This document shows positions 35,944-45,683 of a stretch of DNA of 64,000 nucleotides, one piece after another. The DNA comes from Vulcanibacillus modesticaldus. Its GTDB lineage: Bacteria; Bacillota; Bacilli; Tepidibacillales; Tepidibacillaceae. Both the position numbers and the translations under genes were made by a program. The DNA is taken from contig NZ_MIJF01000001.1 of assembly GCF_001730235.1 (NCBI RefSeq), positions 1-64,000 on the forward strand, in the 5' to 3' direction. Under the pieces are notes generated by a model, which saw only the letters and a program-made list of their open reading frames with translations, did no database searches and had not been told where the DNA came from. How positions within the stretch are numbered: the stretch's first letter is position 1; each line of letters starts with the position of its first letter.

Positions 35944-36195
35944 ATGTGGTCTAGTTATGGATATGGATTTTTGAATAATTGTGGAATAGGAGGTGGATTT
36001 GGAATGATGTTCTTTGGTTTAATAATTATTGGTTTAGTTGTTTACCTTATTATCAAAGCTCAACAAAATTCCGGAGGTTCAGTCATCAGAACAAACAATA
36101 CATATTCTGATGCTTTAGAGATAGCAAAAAAACGTTTAGCTAATGGTGAAATTACCTCAGAAGAATACGAAGAATTAAAAAAGAAATTACAATAA
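35944..36195 (+). CDS. small membrane protein with a C-terminal SHOCT domain
   Basis: 83 residues. Glycine-rich N-terminus (GYGFLNNCGIGGGFG), one membrane segment (about residues 21-40: MMFFGLIIIGLVVYLIIKAQ) and a C-terminal SHOCT motif (DALEIAKKRLANGEITSEEYEELKKKL). SHOCT domains are short helical oligomerisation units often found at the ends of membrane or stress proteins; the precise role is unknown. AAGGAGGGG lies ahead of the ATG. The Met-rich exported protein follows after 28 bases, so the two probably form an operon under the TTCATAA promoter. Confidence 0.85.
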   Translation: MWSSYGYGFLNNCGIGGGFGMMFFGLIIIGLVVYLIIKAQQNSGGSVIRTNNTYSDALEIAKKRLANGEITSEEYEELKKKLQ

Positions 36196-36223
36196 AGATC
36201 ATTAAAAGGAGAAGGTGAGAAGA

Positions 36224-36787
36224 ATGAATAAAAGATTATTAATAGGAGTATTAGCGTTAGCTTTAGTATTTGGTACAACAGCTTATGTAACTTATGCTCA
36301 TGGTGTTAATTACGCTGGAAAAGGTTTAAATGATAATTACAGTTTTATTCAATCACAAAATTTTGGAAATGGATTTATGGGTCAACAAAGCTTCAATTGG
36401 GGAGACATGTACCGTTATATGGGACAGCAATTCGATGGTGAAGTAGATTTAGATCAAATGTATCAATTTATGGGTCAATTTGGAGTCGATATTGAACAAA
36501 TGTTTAATTTCATGGATCAACTAGGTGTAGAAATTGATGATATGTTAGAAATTATGAATTCTGGAATGGATTTCGAAGAAATGTGGAATTACATGGAAGA
36601 TTATGATCTAGACTATAATCAAATGGGAAACTTTATGCAAGGACAAAACATTAATTTTAATCAAATGGGACAATATATGCAACAGTATAACCCAGATTTA
36701 GATGAAGATGATTTCCAAGATTTTTATAACAGTATGTATAGAGGTTCCTCTAGAGGCTTCAATTATGGTGGAATGATGAATTACTAA
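36224..36787 (+). CDS. exported acidic methionine-rich repeat protein
   Basis: 187 residues. N-terminal export signal or anchor (NKRLLIGVLALALVFG, then a possible cleavage after YAHG or AYVTYA). Residues 60-155 hold seven M-x-x-[FYI]-M motifs: Met pairs 62/66, 79/83, 93/97, 107/111, 120/124, 134/138, 148/152, a period of about 14 residues. Between them are acidic stretches such as VDLDQ, DIEQ and DFEE. No cysteine is present. Rows of Met pairs on helices outside the membrane suggest soft-metal (copper or silver) binding, but that is inference. I recognise no family. ATG 36224 follows AGAAGGTGAG. Confidence 0.85.
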   Translation: MNKRLLIGVLALALVFGTTAYVTYAHGVNYAGKGLNDNYSFIQSQNFGNGFMGQQSFNWGDMYRYMGQQFDGEVDLDQMYQFMGQFGVDIEQMFNFMDQLGVEIDDMLEIMNSGMDFEEMWNYMEDYDLDYNQMGNFMQGQNINFNQMGQYMQQYNPDLDEDDFQDFYNSMYRGSSRGFNYGGMMNY

Positions 36788-36801
36788 ACAACTTTTTTCG
36801 A

Positions 36802-36845
36802 ATCAGCTATTTACAAATTTCTGTAAATAGCTGATGTTTTTTTTT
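36802..36845 (+). terminator. intrinsic terminator after the Met-rich protein gene
   Basis: ATCAGCTATTTACA / TGTAAATAGCTGAT, a perfect 14-pair stem around AATTTC, followed by nine Ts. Confidence 0.95.
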
Positions 36846-36928
36846 CTCCATATTTTCTTTATATTTTATTGATAATCTTCCCTTATAATATAAAGGTGTG
36901 TACTAAATTTTTATGATAGGAGGAAGTT

Positions 36929-38356
36929 ATGAAAGTAACTTATAACTGGACAAGCTTTAGTAATTATTTTCAAAAGAAAAAAAAATCGGCATTCTTCATA
37001 AGTATTGGTCTCTTTGCTGTTCTAACTTTGGGTATTTTCCAATATCAAGCTAATGCAGTAACTTTATATCGTGTATATCTTGATGGTAAAGAAATTGGAA
37101 CGGTCAATGATAAAGCGGTTATTGAGAAATGGATTGACGAACAGCTCGATGAAAAAAAAGAACAATATGGGAATATCAATTTAGCTCTAAAAAATGATAT
37201 AACCTATAAAGTGGAGAAGAAATATAAAGGTAAATTTGATAATGCAAAGACTTTATCTGCTTTAAAAGATAGTTTGTCTTTTAAGGCTGAAGCTGTTGCA
37301 GTTAATGTTGATGGTAAATTAATCGGGTTTGTAAAAGATCAAGCAACAGTCGAGAAGATTTTGAATGATATTAAAAATAGTTATATCTCTAACCAAGAAA
37401 AGAATAAAGTTGTAGCTGCTTCAAATAATATAGCAGATAAGAATGTTGAGGTGAAAAATATTGAGATTAAAGAAAATATTAGTACAAAAGTGACTCAAGT
37501 TCTACCAGAACAGATTATGTCTGAATCTATGATGCAAGAAATACTTCAAAAGGGAACATTAGAAGAAAAGCAATATGTAGTTAAAGAGGGTGATACAATT
37601 TCAGAGATAGCTGCCGCTCATGGGTTGACTACGGCTCAAATATATCAATTAAATCCTGATATAAAAGGCGAATTAATTCGTATCGGGGATGTACTAAATG
37701 TTACAGCGTTAACTCCTTATGTAACAGTAAAGACTAGTGAAATTGTTACTCAAATTGAGACTATACCATATAAAGTAATCTATCGAAATGATAGTTCAAT
37801 GTACATAAATGAGAGAAAAACTATTCAAGAGGGAAAAGAAGGAAAGAAGAAAGTAAAGTACTCAATAGTCAAGGAAAATGGTATAGTTATTGAAAAAAAT
37901 GTAATTGATACTGTTGTAATAGAGGAAGAAAAGGATAAAATTGTTTTAAGGGGTATTAAAATACCTCAAGTCCAGAGTACAGGGGTCTTTTCGTGGCCTA
38001 CAGTTGGTGGTGTAATTACTAGTAAATATGGTCCACGATGGGGTACCACTCATAAAGGTATTGATATTGCAGGTGTTAGTGATTATACAATTAAAGCGCC
38101 AGATAATGGTGTTGTAACATATGCAGGTTGGGTAAGGGGTTATGGTAATACAATAATCATCAATCATGGAAAAGGAATAACAACTTTATATGGTCATCTT
38201 GATAAGATTTTAGTTAAAATTGGAGATGTAGTTGCAAAGAATCAGAAAATCGGAATCATGGGTAATACAGGATGGTCAACAGGAACGCATCTACATTTTG
38301 AAGTAAAAGTAAACAACGTTGCTAAAGATCCTTTAAGTTTTTTAGAGGGTAGGTAA
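36929..38356 (+). CDS. membrane-anchored LysM, G5 and M23 peptidase domain protein
   Basis: 475 residues. A membrane segment at about residues 21-40; two similar YxDGK-x-IG units (VYLDGKEIGTVND, VNVDGKLIGFVKD) in the N-terminal part; one LysM domain (YVVKEGDTISEIAAAHGLTTAQIYQLNP, about 215-260); a G5 domain (about 265-350); and a C-terminal M23 metallopeptidase with zinc ligands in HKGIDIA and HLHFEV. It should cut peptide bridges of peptidoglycan outside the membrane. All zinc ligands seem to be present, so it is likely active. ATG 36929 follows AGGAGG. Confidence 0.92.
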   Translation: MKVTYNWTSFSNYFQKKKKSAFFISIGLFAVLTLGIFQYQANAVTLYRVYLDGKEIGTVNDKAVIEKWIDEQLDEKKEQYGNINLALKNDITYKVEKKYKGKFDNAKTLSALKDSLSFKAEAVAVNVDGKLIGFVKDQATVEKILNDIKNSYISNQEKNKVVAASNNIADKNVEVKNIEIKENISTKVTQVLPEQIMSESMMQEILQKGTLEEKQYVVKEGDTISEIAAAHGLTTAQIYQLNPDIKGELIRIGDVLNVTALTPYVTVKTSEIVTQIETIPYKVIYRNDSSMYINERKTIQEGKEGKKKVKYSIVKENGIVIEKNVIDTVVIEEEKDKIVLRGIKIPQVQSTGVFSWPTVGGVITSKYGPRWGTTHKGIDIAGVSDYTIKAPDNGVVTYAGWVRGYGNTIIINHGKGITTLYGHLDKILVKIGDVVAKNQKIGIMGNTGWSTGTHLHFEVKVNNVAKDPLSFLEGR

Positions 38357-38410
38357 ACTGAAATAGTTGTTTCAATACCCTATTATATTAAATCAAAGGG
38401 GATGTTAAAG

Positions 38411-39031
38411 GTGCATAAAAGACCACCGAATACTTTTAAAAGTTTGTTAAAGTTATTATTTAACTTCAAATTTTATAAAGATATTAAAAAAGTCATTAAA
38501 GAAACCAAGGACTATAAAAGTAGTCCAGATGTTCATATTGATGATTTTGAAGAGTTTTTACCGGTTGGTTCTACTGCCCCTGATTTTGAACTGTCAACGT
38601 TAGAGGGAGACAAGTTTCGATTATCTGATTTAAGAGGTCAATATGTTTTATTAGAATTTGGAGCCTATACCTGACCACCATATCGGATGCAGTTAGCATC
38701 TATGGAAAATGTTTATAAGAAATGGAAAGAAAAGCTTGGTTTTTTTGTGATTTATCAGATAGAACCCCACCCAGAGCAAGGTATCTTTAAAAATATCCAA
38801 CAACCGAAGAACTTGCAAGAACGTATATCTTTGGCTCGTAAATTAAAAAATGAAACAAAAATGCAGATACCCCTATTAATTGATGAGGTTCCAAGGAAGG
38901 TTTCCAAATTATATGGGGGAGCACCTAATATGATTTATATTATCGATCCACAAGGAAAAGTGATTTATCATAACCGCTGGACAGATGCAAAAGAAGTAGA
39001 TGAATTTTTAGGCAAAATATTTAATAGATAA
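38411..39031 (+). CDS. deiodinase-like thioredoxin-fold selenoprotein (TGA = selenocysteine)
   Basis: 206 residues if the in-frame TGA at 38672-38674 is read as selenocysteine (U88). The frame is otherwise open on both sides: LLEFGAYT-U-PPYRMQLASM. This equals the iodothyronine deiodinase active site (FGSxT-U-PPF), and FFVIYQIEPHPEQG matches the deiodinase block (YIEEAHxxDGW). N-terminal PDFELSTLEGDKFRLSDLRG and late GAPNMIYIIDPQGKVIYHNRW are peroxiredoxin/thioredoxin-like. A bacterial SECIS hairpin follows the TGA. GTG 38411 has AAAGGGG nine bases upstream; ATG 38402 is also in frame. In bacteria a redox or peroxidase role is more likely than thyroid hormone metabolism. Confidence 0.9.
38675..38705 (+). 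promoter_or_regulatory. bacterial SECIS element
   Basis: Directly after the TGA: lower stem CCATA (38678-38682) with TATGG (38701-38705), a three-base bulge TCG, upper stem GATGC (38686-38690) with GCATC (38696-38700), loop AGTTA. The loop begins 16 bases after the TGA and has G as its second base. This fits the bacterial SECIS rule (apical loop about 16-37 bases from UGA, G in its first two positions) and resembles E. coli fdhF, whose upper stem and loop read CGGTTGCAGGTCTGCACC. Confidence 0.88.
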
Positions 39032-39038
39032 AAACAAA

Positions 39039-39080
39039 ATGGCTTAGCGAATCTGTGCGACAGGTAGCTAAGCTATTTTA
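39039..39080 (+). terminator. intrinsic terminator after the selenoprotein gene
   Basis: ATGGCTTAGC (39039-39048) pairs with GCTAAGCTAT (39067-39076), one G-T pair, followed by TTTTATT. Confidence 0.7.
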
Positions 39081-39222
39081 TTATGAAATGATTCGTAATC
39101 ATCAATTAACGAGGTAATATTTTTATTCTTTATTCGTAGTAAAATTGAAATGTTTTTTCAACAAAACACTGAGTCTTATGATACAATTATAGAATTGAGA
39201 TAGAGTTTAAGGAGAGAATTTT

Positions 39223-42200
39223 ATGTATCTTAAGAGAATTGAACTTAGTGGCTTTAAGTCATTTGCAGATAAAACAGAATTTGAATTTGTTCCTGGGATT
39301 ACAGCGATTGTTGGGCCAAATGGAAGTGGTAAAAGTAATATCACTGACGCAATTCGTTGGGTTCTAGGTGAACAAAGTGCTAAAAGTTTACGTGGTTCTA
39401 AGATGGAAGACATAATTTTCTCGGGTAGTGATAGTAGAAAACCAGTTAACTATGCGGAAGTGTCCTTAACTTTGGATAATCAGGATAGAACATTGGATAT
39501 TGATTATTCTGAAGTGATGATTACGAGAAGATTATATAGATCAGGTGAAAGTGAGTACTTTATCAATAAACAATCATGTAGGTTAAAAGATATTACCGAG
39601 TTATTTATGGATACAGGCCTTGGAAAAGAAGCTTATTCAATTATCGGCCAAGGTAAAATAGATGAAATTCTAAGCTCAAAGGCTGAAGAGCGTCGAGGAG
39701 TTTTTGAAGAAGCAGCTGGGATTGTTAAATATAAAACTAGAAAAAAGGAAGCTCAGAGAAAGCTTGAAGATACAGAAAAAAATTTAGTTCGTATCTTTGA
39801 TTTAATATCTGAGTTAGAGGGTCAGATTGCTCCGTTAGAAGAACAAGCCGAAGTTGCTAAACAATATAAAGAGTATGCTAATCAGTTAAAGGATTTAAAT
39901 ATTAAGATTTACGTACATGATATTGAAAAATCCTATGAAGAATGGCAAACTACTGACAGACTGAAGCAACAATTATCAACCGAGCAATTGGAACTTAGCT
40001 CTAAAGTAAGTCAAGTTGATGCCTTAATAGAAGAGAAACGATTGACAGTAAATCAAATTGAAAGGGAATTGGAAGAACTTCATCAACAATTAGTAATAAT
40101 TAGCGAAAAAGTTGAACAAGCAGAAGGAAAGAGAGAAGTTCTTAGGGAAAGAGAAAAAAACCACGAAACTAACAGAGTCATGGCTTTAGAAATGATTGAT
40201 AAATTGTTAGTTAAAAAGTCAGAAACAACTAGCCAACTGGAAAAGGAAAAGGAAAAGTTAGAGCAAATTGAAGTCAAAATCGATAATCTTTCCCAACAAT
40301 TATCGAAAGAAGAGGTTTCTTTAAATAAATTAATAACAGACCATCAATCACAAATAGAAATTTATAAGCAAGAGTTCTTCGAATGTCTAAATGAAATGGC
40401 AACAATTCGAAATGAGATCAGACATGTAGCTAAGACAAAAGAAAGTATTTCAATCCGCATTGATAGACTACAAAATGAGCTTGAACAAGTCCAAAAAGAG
40501 TTGATTTCTATTGCAGATGAAAAAGATAATTTGGAAAAAGAAATCAAGCTCATTCAAGATGAGATCGTAAATTTAACAGATGAAAACAATCAAATTTTAC
40601 AAGAAAAAAATGATTTAATAAAGAAAAGTGAATCTATACAATCTGTAGTTCGTGGAGAACAACAAAGGTTAAACTCTCTATTATCTAGGAGAGAAGTCTT
40701 AACTGAGATGCAATCAGATTTTGCCGGTTACCAACATGGTGTTAAAGAAATATTAAAATTAGGACAATCTAATAGGCTTAAAGGAATCCATGGTGCCGTT
40801 GCTGAACTAATTTCTGTACCTAAAAAGTATGAAACAGCAATTGAAATTGCTCTTGGTGGAGCATTGCAATACATTGTTGTTGAATCAGAAGAGATTGGTA
40901 GACAAGCCATCGCTTACTTAAAAAACAACAAACTTGGTCGTGCAACCTTTCTACCACTGAACGTAATAAAGGGCAAAAGATTAAACAGATACGATTTAGA
41001 TGCTATAAAAGATATTGCTGGTTATATCGGGCTAGCTTCAGAACTAATTGAGACGAACACTACATACACATCGATTATCGATTATTTATTAGGACAAGTG
41101 ATTATTGCTTCTGATTTAAAAGTTGCAAACAAAATTGCTCGAATTCTGGGTTATACAAGACGGGTTGTTACCATTGAGGGCGAGATCGTAAATCCTGGTG
41201 GCTCAATGACTGGTGGAAGTCTGGGTAAGAAAAGATCAAATCTCTTAGGAAGACAACGGGAAATTGAGAATTTATCCGCTCAAATTGAAGAGATTAAAAG
41301 CAAAATCGCCAAGGAACACGCTCTTTCTCGAGAAATTGCTGAAAAACTCACTCAGGTTGAAGGTCGAATAGCAGAAATTGGTTTTCAAATAGAGAGTAAT
41401 CGCCATAAGGAACAGGAATTACAAGCGAATTATTTACAGTTAGAGTATGAAAAGAAGAGAATCACTGAGCGCTCAACATATTTAATGCTCGAGATTGAAC
41501 AATTAAGTTCAGAGTTAAAGGATCTAGAAATAAAGCAACAGGATTTCAGTAAGTCGCTTGCGGAGAAACAACTTAAAGAAAAGGAATTGCAAGAAAATAT
41601 CGCTAGAGCTGAATCATTACGCGAGAAGGACGAATCTATAAAAGAGGAAATGAACAAATTAATTACTGATTTAAAAATAGATTTGGCTCGTTTGAATCAG
41701 GAAAAGGACGGAAGTTTAGTTTTGATTGAAAGGTTAAGTTCCGAATTAAATGAAATTAATTCTTCTATCGAACAACAACATCAAACACTAATTCAATTAG
41801 AAAATGATTTATCCAACCAAAAGGTTGATCAAGATGATATTAGTCAAATTATAAAGAATTTAAGGATAGAAAAAGACCAAATACAAAAGAAAATAGATGT
41901 AAAGCGCTTGGTAAAAATTAAGACAGTACAAGAAATAGAGTCAAAAGAGTCCGGCTCTAAGGAGTTAAGAAAGAAACTGAAGATAGCAGAAACAGAACTT
42001 CATAAGGCAGAGGTCAAACTAGGGCGCTTAGATACTGAATTACAAAATTTATTAAGGCAACTTGCTGATGAATATGAGATGAGCTATGAATGGGCCAGGG
42101 ATAACATTGATAAAATAACGGATATTAATAAAGCAAAAGAAGAAGTTTTTAAATTAAAACAGCTTATTCAAGGTCTTGGAGAGGTTAATCTAGGTGCCAT

Positions 42201-42822
42201 TGATGAATATGATAGAGTTATGGAAAGGTATACTTTTCTTAAAACTCAAAAAGAAGATTTAGTTGAAGCAAAACAAACGTTATACCAAGTAATTCAAGAA
42301 GTGGAACAAGAAATGACCAAACTATTTAAAGAGAGTTTTGAAGCCATTCGAGAACAATTTCAACTGGTTTTTACAAGATTATTTGCCGGAGGTAAGGCGG
42401 ATTTAATTTTGACTGATCCCGAGAATATGTTGGAAACAGGTATAGAAATTATCGCCCAACCCCCAGGTAAAAAACCACAAAATTTGGCTTTATTGTCCGG
42501 AGGAGAAAAAGCATTAACCGCAATCACTCTATTATTTGCTATACTAAGAGTGAAACCTGTTCCTTTTAGTGTTCTAGACGAGGTTGAAGCAGCATTAGAT
42601 GAAGCAAATGTTACAAGGTTCTCACAATACCTTAGGGAATTTTGTGAGAATACTCAGTTTATCATTGTAACCCATCGTAAGGGAACAATGGAGGGAGCAG
42701 ATGTATTATACGGAGTTACAATGCAAGAGTCTGGCGTCTCTAGATTGGTTTCCGTAAAATTAGAAGAAAAAAAGGAAAAGTTCAAAGAATTGGATAGCCA
42801 AAAAGCTTTGCAAACGACATAA
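39223..42822 (+). CDS. smc: chromosome partition protein SMC
   Basis: 1199 residues, normal length. N-terminal ATPase half with Walker [10 protein letters not shown] (residues 32-40), two long coiled coils (about 170-500 and 680-1000), a hinge around residues 515-640 ([13 protein letters not shown] ... [10 protein letters not shown]), and the C-terminal half with signature [16 protein letters not shown] and Walker [15 protein letters not shown]. Compacts and segregates the chromosome with ScpA and ScpB. ATG 39223 follows AAGGAGAG. ftsY follows after 35 bases. Confidence 0.97.
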   Translation: MYLKRIELSGFKSFADKTEFEFVPGITAIVGPNGSGKSNITDAIRWVLGEQSAKSLRGSKMEDIIFSGSDSRKPVNYAEVSLTLDNQDRTLDIDYSEVMITRRLYRSGESEYFINKQSCRLKDITELFMDTGLGKEAYSIIGQGKIDEILSSKAEERRGVFEEAAGIVKYKTRKKEAQRKLEDTEKNLVRIFDLISELEGQIAPLEEQAEVAKQYKEYANQLKDLNIKIYVHDIEKSYEEWQTTDRLKQQLSTEQLELSSKVSQVDALIEEKRLTVNQIERELEELHQQLVIISEKVEQAEGKREVLREREKNHETNRVMALEMIDKLLVKKSETTSQLEKEKEKLEQIEVKIDNLSQQLSKEEVSLNKLITDHQSQIEIYKQEFFECLNEMATIRNEIRHVAKTKESISIRIDRLQNELEQVQKELISIADEKDNLEKEIKLIQDEIVNLTDENNQILQEKNDLIKKSESIQSVVRGEQQRLNSLLSRREVLTEMQSDFAGYQHGVKEILKLGQSNRLKGIHGAVAELISVPKKYETAIEIALGGALQYIVVESEEIGRQAIAYLKNNKLGRATFLPLNVIKGKRLNRYDLDAIKDIAGYIGLASELIETNTTYTSIIDYLLGQVIIASDLKVANKIARILGYTRRVVTIEGEIVNPGGSMTGGSLGKKRSNLLGRQREIENLSAQIEEIKSKIAKEHALSREIAEKLTQVEGRIAEIGFQIESNRHKEQELQANYLQLEYEKKRITERSTYLMLEIEQLSSELKDLEIKQQDFSKSLAEKQLKEKELQENIARAESLREKDESIKEEMNKLITDLKIDLARLNQEKDGSLVLIERLSSELNEINSSIEQQHQTLIQLENDLSNQKVDQDDISQIIKNLRIEKDQIQKKIDVKRLVKIKTVQEIESKESGSKELRKKLKIAETELHKAEVKLGRLDTELQNLLRQLADEYEMSYEWARDNIDKITDINKAKEEVFKLKQLIQGLGEVNLGAIDEYDRVMERYTFLKTQKEDLVEAKQTLYQVIQEVEQEMTKLFKESFEAIREQFQLVFTRLFAGGKADLILTDPENMLETGIEIIAQPPGKKPQNLALLSGGEKALTAITLLFAILRVKPVPFSVLDEVEAALDEANVTRFSQYLREFCENTQFIIVTHRKGTMEGADVLYGVTMQESGVSRLVSVKLEEKKEKFKELDSQKALQTT

Positions 42823-42857
42823 TAATCAAAGAGTACAAATAATTAGGAGGACATAGT

Positions 42858-43847
42858 ATGGGTTTTTTCAAAAAATTAAAAGAAAGCATATCAACAAAAA
42901 CAGCTGAAGCAACCAATAAATTTAAAGAGGGACTAACTAAAACGAGGGACAGTTTTATTGGAAAAGTTGAAGATTTGATGTTACGTCATAAAAAAATCGA
43001 CGAAGAATTTTATGAAGAATTAGAAGAAATCTTAATTGCTGCCGATGTGGGTGTTCATACTGTCCTAGAATTAATTGATGAACTTAGGGATGAAGTGAAG
43101 ACTAAAAAACTAACCGATGCGGTTGAATTAAAACCAATTTTATCTGAAAAAATAGTTGATCTATTAAAAGATGATAAACAGTCCAATAAGCTTAACATTG
43201 AATCGGGTAGATTAAATGTCATTTTATTTGTTGGTGTGAATGGAGTGGGAAAAACCACTACTATTGGAAAATTGGCTAATAAACTAAAGAATGAAGGAAA
43301 TAAAGTTATGTTGGCTGCCGGAGATACATTTAGAGCAGGAGCAATAGAACAATTAGAAGTCTGGGGTGAACGAGTAGGAGTCGATGTAGTAAAACATCAG
43401 GCAGGATCTGATCCAGCTGCAGTTATTTACGATGCAATTCAGTCGGCAAAATCCAAGGATGTTGATGTTTTGATTTGCGATACCGCTGGACGTCTTCATA
43501 ATAAAGTTAACCTTATGCAGGAATTGAACAAGATCTTTAGGGTAATACAAAGAGAAGTACCAAATGCTCCACATGAGGTATTACTGGTGTTAGACGCTAC
43601 AACTGGACAAAATGCTCTGCAACAAGCCAAACTGTTTAAAGAGACAGCTAATATATCTGGTATCGTTTTAACTAAATTAGATGGTACAGCAAAAGGAGGG
43701 ATCGTAATTGCTATCCGTCATGAACTTGATGTTCCAGTGAAGTTTGTTGGGTTAGGAGAAAAAATAGATGATCTACAAGAATTTGATCCAAACCAATTCG
43801 TTAATGCCATTTTTGCTCAAGGCTTTTTAGATGAAGAAACAGAATGA
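42858..43847 (+). CDS. ftsY: signal recognition particle receptor FtsY
   Basis: Docks ribosome-SRP complexes at the membrane. 329 residues with only a short charged N-terminal stretch (FFKKLKESISTKTAEATNKF) in place of the long acidic A domain of E. coli. G domain: GVNGVGKTTTIGKLA near residue 126, DTFRAGAIEQL, DTAGRLHNK and TKLDGTAKGG. ATG 42858 has AGGAGG ahead. Order smc-ftsY-ylxM-ffh is as in Bacillus. Confidence 0.97.
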   Translation: MGFFKKLKESISTKTAEATNKFKEGLTKTRDSFIGKVEDLMLRHKKIDEEFYEELEEILIAADVGVHTVLELIDELRDEVKTKKLTDAVELKPILSEKIVDLLKDDKQSNKLNIESGRLNVILFVGVNGVGKTTTIGKLANKLKNEGNKVMLAAGDTFRAGAIEQLEVWGERVGVDVVKHQAGSDPAAVIYDAIQSAKSKDVDVLICDTAGRLHNKVNLMQELNKIFRVIQREVPNAPHEVLLVLDATTGQNALQQAKLFKETANISGIVLTKLDGTAKGGIVIAIRHELDVPVKFVGLGEKIDDLQEFDPNQFVNAIFAQGFLDEETE

Positions 43848-43860
43848 CAATAAAAAATAC

Positions 43861-43889
43861 TTGACATTATATTTTTAAACATTTAATAT
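43861..43889 (+). promoter_or_regulatory. sigma-A type promoter for ylxM-ffh
   Basis: TTGACA (43861-43866), 17 bases, TAATAT (43884-43889), 47 bases ahead of the ylxM start. Confidence 0.65.
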
Positions 43890-43935
43890 ATTATATTGTA
43901 AAGGGAATTCTCTTTACAGGTTAGGTGGTGTAGTC

Positions 43936-44283
43936 GTGTTAGAAAAGACCACAAGATTTATTATGCTGTATGACTTTTATCAAGATTTACTAACCGAGAA
44001 ACAAAAGAAGTACGCAGAGCTTTATTATCAAGATGATTTATCTCTTGGTGAGATTGCTGAGGAATTTGGAATATCTAGACAAGCTGTTTATGAGCATATA
44101 AAAAGATCAGAAATGCTCTTAGAAGACTACGAGAGTAAGCTAAAGTTATTAGCAAAACATGAAGAAAGAAAAGAAATTTTAAATGATATGGAGCAGTTGT
44201 TAAATCAATTGCAAGATGATAGTGCTCAAGGTTATACTGAGCAATTAAGAGAAAAAATAACGCTTTTAAGGCGATTAGATTAG
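43936..44283 (+). CDS. ylxM: putative DNA-binding protein YlxM (SRP-associated)
   Basis: 115 residues. Helix-turn-helix resembling sigma region 4: [41 protein letters not shown], then an acidic helical tail. Always found beside ffh; in streptococci YlxM modulates SRP. GTG 43936 follows TTAGGTGG. ffh starts 12 bases after its stop. Confidence 0.94.
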   Translation: MLEKTTRFIMLYDFYQDLLTEKQKKYAELYYQDDLSLGEIAEEFGISRQAVYEHIKRSEMLLEDYESKLKLLAKHEERKEILNDMEQLLNQLQDDSAQGYTEQLREKITLLRRLD

Positions 44284-44295
44284 GAGGCGGTCAGG

Positions 44296-45648
44296 ATGGC
44301 ATTTGAAGGATTGGCTGGCCGACTGCAAGAAACATTTAACAAGTTACGTAAAAAAGGAAAAGTAACTGAAGAAGATGTAAATCAGACGATGCGGGAAGTT
44401 CGCTTGGCTTTATTGGAGGCTGATGTGAACTTTAAAGTGGTTAAAGATTTTATTGCCCGCGTTAAAGAAAGAGCCGTTGGTCAAGAAGTTTTAAAGAGTT
44501 TAACACCTGGACAACAAGTTATTAAGGTTGTTAATGAAGAACTTACTGAATTGATGGGTGGAAAACAAAGTAAGCTTGAGATGGCACCAAAACCACCAAC
44601 GATAATCCTAATGGTTGGATTACAAGGTGCTGGTAAAACCACTCATGCAGGAAAACTCGCTAAATATTTACTAAAACAAAATAAAAAACCATTGTTGATT
44701 GCCGCAGATGTCTATCGACCAGCAGCAATCAAACAATTACAGGTTCTTGGTGAACAACTGAACGTTCCGGTTTTTAGTATGGGAAACGAAGTTTCTCCAG
44801 TGGATATCGTTCAAAAAGGTTTAGAATATGCTAAACAAGAACATCGTGATGTTGTGCTAATCGATACGGCTGGTCGTCTTCACATTGATGAAACATTGAT
44901 GAATGAATTGATTCAGATTCGTGATGTAGCTAACCCTACTGAGACCTTATTAGTTGTTGATGCTATGACTGGACAAGATGCTGTTAACGTTGCGAAGAGT
45001 TTCAATGAAACTTTAGGTCTCACTGGTATCATCCTAACTAAACTTGATGGAGATACTCGTGGTGGTGCTGCGATTTCAGTTAAAGCTGTTACTGGTTGTC
45101 CAATCAAGTTCGTTGGAATGGGTGAAAAGCTAGATCTATTAGAACCATTCCATCCTGATCGCATGGCGTCAAGGATTCTTGGAATGGGTGATGTTTTAAC
45201 TCTTATTGAAAAAGCACAAGCTAATATAGATGCTCAAAAAGCTAAGGAGTTAGAACAGAAGATTAGAAAAGCTGAACTAACCTTTGATGATTTCTTAGCA
45301 CAATTAGAGCAGTTGAAGAAAATGGGACCTTTAGATGAAGTTCTTGGAATGCTCCCTGGGATGAATAAGGCAAAAGGTCTTAAAGATCTTAAAGTAGACG
45401 ATAAGCAATTAACTCGTGTAGAAGCGATCATTAAATCTATGACAAAAGAGGAAAAACTTCATCCTGAGATACTAAATGCAAGTAGACGACGTCGAATTGC
45501 AAAAGGTAGTGGAACAACAATTCAAGATGTGAACCGTTTAATTAAGCAATTTGAAGATATGAAAAAAATGATGAAGCAATTAACTGGTATGACTAAAAAA
45601 GGTAAGGGTAGAAAAGGTAAAGGGTTATTCAAATTCCCTTTCATGTAG
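44296..45648 (+). CDS. ffh: signal recognition particle protein Ffh
   Basis: 450 residues. N domain, G domain with GLQGAGKTTHAGKLA near residue 107, DVYRPAAIKQL, DTAGRLH, TKLDGDTRGGAA, then the M domain with methionine-rich helices and the RNA-binding SRRRRIAKGSGTTIQDVN. The basic tail KKGKGRKGKGLFKFPF is normal for Bacilli. ATG 44296 has TAGGAGGCGG upstream. Binds signal peptides and the 4.5S/6S-like SRP RNA. Confidence 0.97.
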   Translation: MAFEGLAGRLQETFNKLRKKGKVTEEDVNQTMREVRLALLEADVNFKVVKDFIARVKERAVGQEVLKSLTPGQQVIKVVNEELTELMGGKQSKLEMAPKPPTIILMVGLQGAGKTTHAGKLAKYLLKQNKKPLLIAADVYRPAAIKQLQVLGEQLNVPVFSMGNEVSPVDIVQKGLEYAKQEHRDVVLIDTAGRLHIDETLMNELIQIRDVANPTETLLVVDAMTGQDAVNVAKSFNETLGLTGIILTKLDGDTRGGAAISVKAVTGCPIKFVGMGEKLDLLEPFHPDRMASRILGMGDVLTLIEKAQANIDAQKAKELEQKIRKAELTFDDFLAQLEQLKKMGPLDEVLGMLPGMNKAKGLKDLKVDDKQLTRVEAIIKSMTKEEKLHPEILNASRRRRIAKGSGTTIQDVNRLIKQFEDMKKMMKQLTGMTKKGKGRKGKGLFKFPFM

Positions 45649-45683
45649 AAATTTCTTGATTCGGTTAAAGGAGGTGAACAAAC

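Noticed and set aside
38672-38674. TGA as an ordinary stop with a new gene beginning at 38687
   Set aside because: The downstream frame is the same, lacks a ribosome site, starts in the middle of a thioredoxin fold, and the TGA has a SECIS hairpin.
40083-41657. Open frames on the minus strand across smc
   Set aside because: Hydrophobic or serine-rich translations are products of reading coiled-coil coding DNA backward.
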